The translations under genes and the position numbers were made by a program. DNA of 64,000 nucleotides from Hormiphora californensis (taxonomy: Eukaryota; Ctenophora; Tentaculata; Cydippida; Pleurobrachiidae): assembly GCA_020137815.1 (NCBI GenBank), contig CM035358.1, forward strand, positions 6,569,342-6,633,341. Direction: 5' to 3'. Within the stretch, counting starts at the first letter, position 1; every line of letters starts with the position of its first letter. The notes under the pieces were generated by a model, which had not been told where the DNA came from, ran no database searches, and saw only the letters and a program-made list of their open reading frames with translations. Shown here one piece after another: positions 57,767 through 64,000 of the stretch.

Positions 57767-58708
57767 GAGAACAGATAGTTAGAGTCTTTGGTGGCCGAGA
57801 GATATTCACGGCACAACTACGACACATCTAGACGGCAAGCATCGTATTATACCGTCTATCAAGTTACTACGTGCACGTTTCTTGTGTCGGTTCGGTATTA
57901 TGTACTACGTGCAGGTTTCTTGTGTCGGTTCGGTATTACAGTCGGTTCGAATATAATAAGAAATGATAAATAGGTCCTTCGGTCCTTAATGATTTGGCGG
58001 GGGATACACCGCCAAGAAGCGTTTATTATTCTGGGATTCTGATTTGTCATTTAGATTTGAGGCTAATTTTTGGGCATCTTTTTTGGAATCTGTCCAAAAG
58101 ACCAAGTAACCCGAGCTGCGCTAATAGTTAAGACCACTCAATTTTCTTTGGTTTTTTAATACAAGCGACAGACTGAGTTTTGGTGCCAATGATACCCTAG
58201 CTAGGCCACCACCGTCCTCAGTAGAGGTGTATAAGTACATTATGCCCTTTTGGGTTCTATCCGCGAAGCGGCCGTCGCCACAGGATAACGGGAATAATGG
58301 CCCAAAGGATAGAGCTATCAAGTTAGCTCTCCTGCCTTCTAGTTCTCTCTCTGCACTCTCCTCTCACTATCTATTTTCTCTCTCTCTCTCTCTTCTCTTC
58401 TCTCTCCCCCATCCCCCCTTTCCGTCTCTAAAAGAGAGGGTGCACTGCTGCACATCATGTGTGGCACGGACAATTGAATTCAGGAAAGCCAATTTTTCGA
58501 AACGAAATTTTGAAACATACAAAGATGAGCTGAGCAGGGGAGGGGAAATAAGATGGGGAGGGGGATAAGGAAGATGAGCTGGGCAGGTGAGTAGGGGAAT
58601 GAGAAGATGTTTGCCACTGCTGCAATTTAGTGGCAGGAGATGCAAAGGAACCCCTATTATACCACGAAAGGTCTCAAGTTTTGATGAAAATCATTTCCCC
58701 TCCGTCTG
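56871..58708. other. Intergenic, microsatellites only
   Basis: (CT)n at 57,375-57,397, (GA)n at 57,674-57,766, CT-rich at 58,345-58,400. A two-copy repeat 'acgtgcacgtttcttgtgtcggttcggtatta' lies at 57,870-57,940. No gene is supported. Confidence 0.6.
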
Positions 58709-61621
58709 TCAGTTCGTCTGTGTGAATGTGAACTGAAGCCACATGCGAGGATCAGGTAGAAAAGATAAGAACTCATGGGTGCCCGTGATGATTCTCTGCC
58801 GACACTGGAGGGCTTCCCGCCCTAATGTCATCCTACACAGAAAAAGAAGAGGAAAAAAGAATCTGGCACCTCACTGTCTATCTTGATTCTTGTTCGGACT
58901 CTATATTGCACAGGACGAACGGTTCAATACCTACTTATCATGAGTAGTGTTGTACTTGGATACGGCAGGAAAAAGGCTTCAAATGAACCACAAGGCAACC
59001 AGCTAAATAATAAACTGTCTAGTGTCTAGCCAGGAACCGACCGAAACAAGTAAACAACCAATCAGAACTCGTTATTTAGTTCACGTGACTGGTTATCAGC
59101 CAATCAGGGACCATATATTTCCTGATTCGGTCGGTTCCTATGTCTAGCTATGGTTTCAACTCACTGTCAGCTCACGAAATAGTATCAGTATGCCAGAAAT
59201 GTTAAGAAAACTAAAAAGACACGTACTACAGTCGGACCCCGATTTAACGGCACCCTCGGGGGAAAGGGTTTTGTCCGTTAAATCGGGGTGTCCGCTAAAT
59301 CGGGGTAAAATACTGTTAATTTCCTATATCGGGGGAAGATTATCCTTCCGTTAAATCGGGGTGCCGTTAAATCGGGGGCCGTTAAATCGGGGTCCGACTG
59401 TATAGTGTGGTTATTCCAACCGTACGGTCTATTTATGCAGACCTCTGCACATATAGACATATGTCGTAATAGACCATGCATTGACCATGAATATAACATG
59501 ACACATATATATCTTGGGTGCTAAATGATCTCACAACATGGTGTGTGATGGGTAAACAAGCAGGATGCACTCAATTCAAGAAATACTGGTCCCTGATTGG
59601 CTGATAACCAGTCACGTGACCTAAATAACGAGTTCTGATTGGTTGTTTACTTGTTTCGGTCGGTTCCAGGTAAACAAGCAGGATCTGCACTCAATTCATG
59701 AAATTTCTCCCAATATATATCCCCAGATCCCTGAAGAAAAGGTTCTCCCCACCACGGGGCTCAAAGTTTAGAGCTCATGCCGGAGCTATTATATGGTCTA
59801 ACAAGTAGCGCCCTTCATCAACCCCCGGTTTACAATAAAGTGTTCTTACCCGGTGCGTGGCACAAGGGTGTCCAAGCTTCCAAAATCAAGATCCAGTGAC
59901 ACAGGTCTGGGGGCCACTTCGACCAGCTTTGGAGCAGCTGATCCACCAGAGCTCTTTCTCCGGACCTGAAATGATAGCGAAATATTATCTCTTTGTCTTC
60001 ATGAAATAACTTGTAGACTTGTTATATAGACCATAAAACCAGCCGCCGTTGTTTTAGTAGAAATATTCTTAGGTTTCTACTGTAACCTATTTTGTTTTTC
60101 TTTTATGTATTTGAATAGTCATTCTGACTTTGTCTCACGTTTCTTGTTACTATTTGTTAGACTTCCTATTTTTTGTTGCAAAACTGGTTAAATTTCCAAG
60201 GAAAATAATAAACTCATGGCTGGTTTCGGGTTTCTTGTGAGTTTGTTCGTGCGTCACTACCATGTTGTGTGTGTAGAAAGACATGGGTACTGCAGGTTGC
60301 AGTGAATAAGACACTAAGTAGGGTTAAATTTCGGTGGATGAATAATATTCATTGAATATACTCCTTCCAAGTTCCAGATTTCAGAAATACTGTGCATCAT
60401 TATGGTTACTACTAAAGTTCCATCCAACTGTCTCAAAAACTAACTGCAAACATATAACTTGACGGAAAAAAGACATAGTTATATAAGTTTTGTGGGGACT
60501 GGGGAACCAACTAATATCAATTTACAGCCGTAAGCTGGTGATATGTTAGACTATTATTGGCCCCAGGCGCTTGTCAGCGCTACATACTAATTACCTGGAG
60601 GCTTGATTTAGATTTCCTCCTCCGACCCGGTGTAAGGGGAGATGTCCTCTCTGTCGGAGCATGGTCTACTGGGACGTTGTACTGCCGACTGAAAAGAGAG
60701 AATGGAGATGTAAGGAGGGCCGACGTGAAAGTTAAGACAATGTCCAGTGAAGTGAGATGTTAGGACTACTGAAGTGAGAGTTGTTAGGACAATGTCCACT
60801 AAAGTGAGAGTGAGATGTTCCCGTTTTGCTGGGTGAGATGGAGACTCAGACAGTACAAATTAGGGTTTGTCTGACAGGGGATATCTAAGGGAAGAACTGA
60901 CTGACAAACTTGCATAATTTTGTTTTTGACAACCTAAATTATTCACGTCACCATATGATATCTCCATCTCGAGATATCTCTATCAGTATCTAAATTTCTA
61001 TCAATATATCTTTTTCTCTCGCTGTGTAAATCCCAGAACAATCTCTGTCTTAATTTCTCATAACTGTACAATTGTTTGTATAACGCGTCAACTCGAGAGG
61101 ACCCCGGAGAGAGCCCCCTATTGTACAAACAAGACGTACTTGTGTAGGTTTGTTCGTCTGTACACATCAATAACAACACAGTTTCTACAACTGCCAAACA
61201 ATGTACTGGCCATCGTGCTCCAGTAAAGTTCGATTTACAAGGTCTCTGATTGGAATATTTCTGAAATATACCAATATATTAGGTCTCGAAATATTACTTC
61301 GAGACCTAATAAATCGAGAGAGTCGATATCAGTCACTTACAAAAGAAGATAAAATGCAACATTGATCAGTCACCGTTTCAGTTACCATGGTTACCATGGT
61401 AACCATGGTTACTTACAAAAGCAGAGAAAAAGCAACATATCCAAGAAAGATGAGGAACAGTATGGTGTAGTAGAGTTTGACAAGTTGAGGTATCAGGGTG
61501 AGATCTTGTATCATACCCGACCAGAGACGTGATGTAACAGTCCACAACACCGCCGTTAATGTCATGATATATATGGTCTGGGAGTATGCCCTGGATCGGT
61601 TATATAGAGGTGGTGATATTT
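58709..61621 (-). CDS. C-terminal four exons of a two-span membrane protein
   Basis: Exons 61621-61417, 60688-60595, 59965-59850 and 58832-58709 (TGA stop) join in phase, and all have GT-AG borders. The first gives two membrane spans (YSQTIYIMTLTAVLWTVTS and LYYTILFLIFLGYVAFSLL) with a short loop. The following two exons give a basic, serine-rich tail (TPGRRRKSKSSLQ, then SLDLDFGSLDTLVP). The last adds ALQCRQRIITGTHEFLSFLP and ends FTFTQTN. It begins in phase 1, so 5' exons lie beyond 61,621, perhaps outside the window. No family could be assigned. Three MITEs lie in its last intron. Confidence 0.65.
59031..59140 (+). mobile_element. hAT-like MITE copy 7, complete
   Basis: 110 bp, CAGGAACCGACCGAAAC to TTCGGTCGGTTCCTA, with a perfect 8-bp duplication TGTCTAGC (59,023-59,030 and 59,141-59,148). 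Confidence 0.93.
59229..59400. mobile_element. pogo-like MITE, 172 bp, TA duplication
   Basis: Ends CAGTCGGACCCCGATTTAAC and its complement, flanked by TA on both sides. Inside, 'ttaaatcggggt' recurs several times. CAG(T) ends with TA target fit the pogo/Tigger branch of Tc1/mariner. Confidence 0.85.
59584..59669 (-). mobile_element. hAT-like MITE copy 8, one end missing, long flanking repeat
   Basis: Inverted. It lacks the TIR at its left side, and the right TIR reads TTCGGTCGGTTCCAG. It is flanked by a direct repeat of 32-34 bp (GTAAACAAGCAGGAT...TCAATTCAAGAAA, 59,552-59,583 and 59,670-59,703). Confidence 0.85.
61381..61414. promoter_or_regulatory. X-box-like repeats at a splice donor
   Basis: GGTTACCATGGTTACCATGG and GTAACCATGGTTAC lie immediately next to the donor (61,416-61,411) of the membrane-span exon, so the intron opens with them. 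Confidence 0.6.
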
Positions 61622-61724
61622 CTATAACAACGATTTAGCATGGCAGTATGTACATACTAAAATTCAAGTCAGAAGAATCAGAGACGTATTTCTAAAATAA
61701 AACTAGTAGTAGTAGTACAACTAA

Positions 61725-62158
61725 GGCCGGGTCCAGACGAGTGGTAGGTAGCTACTATGGTAGGCTACTATGGTAAGCTACCATAGTAGCTGGGAACTGA
61801 CCAGACGAGTGGTAGCAAAGCTACTATGGTAGGCTAGCTACCACTCGTCTGGCCACCCTCTGACACATCTACCATGATACTTCTGTAATCATCGGGGGTA
61901 TCAAGTTTCTTATGCCCCACAGTAAGATGTGACAACAAGTTACAATGGTAGGCGGTCAGAGGGTGAACAGACGAGTGACCACCTACTATAGTAGCCTACC
62001 ATGGTAAGCTACTATAGTAGGCGGTTATACCTCGACCTATAACCGCCTACCATAGTAGCTTATGGTAGATATAGGTGTACAGACGAGTGGTAGCTGTGGT
62101 AGATATCTACCATAGTAGCCTACCATAGTAGCTACCTACTACTCGTCTGGACCCGGCC
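61725..62158. mobile_element. Harbinger-like MITE, 434 bp
   Basis: Terminal repeats GGCCGGGTCCAGACGAGTGG and complement, with TAA on both sides (61,722-61,724 and 62,159-62,161). The 3-bp T-A-rich target and GG..CC ends fit PIF/Harbinger. The interior is a nest of 'ggtaggctactatggtag' palindromes. Confidence 0.85.
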
Positions 62159-62161
62159 TAA

Positions 62162-63752
62162 AAGACAGTATAGACATGCTACTATTCATGCTGCTAAAGG
62201 TACACTGCGCGGGAAGGTGTTTTTCACATTAAGCAATGTCAGCTGTCAGGAAAAGACAATCAAGCTCAGATGCAAATAATGCTAGAAATATTATAAAGTG
62301 CAGCACTATACTCAACTAATACAAAACTTTATAAAGTGCAGCACTACTGTATATAATACCTACTACTCTACTACAAAACGCGAAACTTGGAAAGGCCATG
62401 TTGTTTATTTGCATATATTATGAGGGGGGAGCACTAGGAAGCTAAAGACGGGTCGACCCAGTGGGATATGTGATTTACCAGCTATGTGCTACCAAGATGC
62501 TGCAATTAGGTTAGTTGCTAAGGAGCGTATTGGGAAACCGTTGTAGTTACCATGGTAACCGTTGTAGTTACCAAGGTAACCATTACAGTTACCCTGGTTA
62601 CAAGTATGACCAACTAAATCATTGTGTTAATTTATACTACTGAGCTGCTGCAGTGACGACTAATTGACTCATATTATTCTCTCTCAAGAGGTTGTTCTAC
62701 TGCTTTGTTGCTCACTCTTACTCTCTCTACTATCTCTCTCCTAGACTCCACTACTAGCCCGAGTATCTTCATGGTTGGGTAATTTTCCATTTCCGTGATG
62801 AGGATGAGAATGTTCTATGTGCATGAGATTTAGACGATGATGCGGCTGTTGACACGCTCATCTAGTAATTGCGTCAGTTCAGAGCTGCAGCTGCAGTATA
62901 TTAGGTGATACACTATTTTGGGACGGGGGTATTCTAGATGCGTCGACTGCTGTTCTACAACGATCTAGATCATTATGATCTGTTATCTTGCGAGATATGG
63001 CTCACAACTATCTACTAGCAAGCAGGTGGCTTTTTTAGTTGCCTTAGAAATGAATACAGTCTCAATTCTATTGTCCAAAGTTCACAGGAACCCTATTTCC
63101 ATGGGATGTGAGGGTCATTGCCTAGGGGATGTGGGAAAATAGGAAACGGGCATGGATGATCTGGCGGCGTTGATAGAAAAAAGAGGGAAGAGGGAGCTGG
63201 AGGGGAGAGAATGAGGTCTAGAGAGAGGGAGTTTATACAGAGAAAAAGGAGAGAGATAGAGAAAAAGATGGGATAAAAAGAAGAAGCAGAGATGTTTGGA
63301 GTTTGGTAACTCTATCTGGCGATGACCGATGGTTAAACTAGTTGACCATGTATAATACCAGGTGGGGGTGATCATATGGGAGAGATATCGGATGTGACTG
63401 AGATCACAGCCTGGGGAGAGAGATATCGGATATGGCTGATATTAGAGTGATCTCATGACTGAGAACGATAGATAGATATCTCCCCCATGGTAACAAGGGG
63501 TAGACCCCCTTGTGTCTATCATATCGATTGGTAGATTGTAGAAGGAGGGGGTACCGGGTAGGTCAAGTGAACCCCTGTCATGGATATAATGGTTCATGGT
63601 AAGGAGGCAGGGGCGGGGAATGAACAAGGGGCTCTCTAGTTGACCTGGATCAGTGAAAGAGCTAATTTGAGAGTTGAAGTGGCTATCTCTATTGCCCTTT
63701 TTCCATCCTTCCCTCGCCCCTCTCTCTCTATTGCCCTCTTTCTATCTTTCTA

Positions 63753-63765
<13 letters not shown>
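62162..63765. other. Intergenic, no gene seen
   Basis: Three X-box-like GTTACC[AC]TGGTAAC sites lie at 62,545-62,602. A two-copy 'atatcggatgtgactgagat' type repeat lies at 63,385-63,445. The missing 5' exons of the membrane-protein gene may be here, but I could not identify them. Confidence 0.45.

Positions 63766-63846
<81 letters not shown>
63766..63846. repeat. (CT)n microsatellite
   Basis: About 80 bp of almost pure CT. Confidence 0.95.
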
Positions 63847-63847
<1 letters not shown>

Positions 63848-64000
63848 TTCTATCCCTCTATCTCTCCCTTTCTTCTGTCCTCTCTATATCTCTCTCCCAG
63901 TCCCCCTGTGATATAGCCCACTACGCTCAAGGGCCCCGACAATTACAACATATATCCCCGGCCTGTGTAACATGTTTCAGCCCGCCCTAAACATGTTCTC

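Noticed and set aside
60943-61197. 84-residue minus-strand ORF
   Set aside because: It lies in an intron of the membrane-protein gene, and no splice sites fit the neighbouring phases.
1-64000. tRNA or rRNA genes
   Set aside because: I looked for cloverleaf A/B-box patterns and conserved rRNA cores while reading and saw none I could support. A tRNAscan or Rfam run would be decisive.

Overview
This is animal nuclear DNA, most likely from an invertebrate; I cannot name the species. Genes are sparse and split into short exons with ordinary GT-AG introns. About half of the window is mobile or tandem-repeat DNA. Several long stretches consist of inflated homopolymer runs and look like poor base calls rather than biology. 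I found no rRNA, tRNA, operon or bacterial feature.

Layout. 1-7,870: a tandem family of small one-exon membrane proteins (three readable copies plus a decayed fourth unit). Two copies are followed by huge arrays of a 29-bp unit (82 and 50 copies), and one copy is broken up by a 272-bp MITE. 7,993-11,762 (-): a complete ten-exon gene for a secreted protein of about 460 residues, with an N-terminal propeller-like region and a C-terminal LamG/concanavalin-like region. 11,800-17,500: microsatellites and MITEs. 17,555-26,832 (+): a PHF24/GINIP-like gene with a PHD-type zinc finger and a canonical EF-hand. Nine exons are phase-consistent, and a separate exon at 17,555 begins MGTVVS. Its large upstream gap holds a minisatellite and nested transposons. 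27,121-28,706: a Tc1/mariner foldback element with 666-bp arms around a piece of transposase. 30,400-36,260: decayed Ty3/gypsy-type retroelement (-) interleaved with exons of an unidentified minus-strand gene. 36,391-37,708: inverted-repeat element built of GCGGAT repeats. 37,700-44,500: low-quality sequence covering a LINE (-) whose clean 5' end (44,420-45,087) carries an SGNH-like domain. 46,300-51,860 and 55,600-56,870: more homopolymer-rich sequence. 55,201-55,613 (-): a proline-rich exon. 58,709-61,621 (-): the last four exons of a two-span membrane protein gene. 61,700-64,000: a Harbinger-like MITE and (CT)n repeats.

Themes. At least six inverted-repeat element families are present. Their target-site signatures are legible: TA, TTAA, TAA and 8 bp. 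The hAT-like CAGGAACCGACCGAA family has eight copies, each carrying CCAAT motifs and a TCACGTGA core. X-box-like GTTGCCATGGTAAC repeats sit directly beside 5' splice sites of several genes. In three places a short tandem duplication includes a splice donor, so alternative donor choice is possible.
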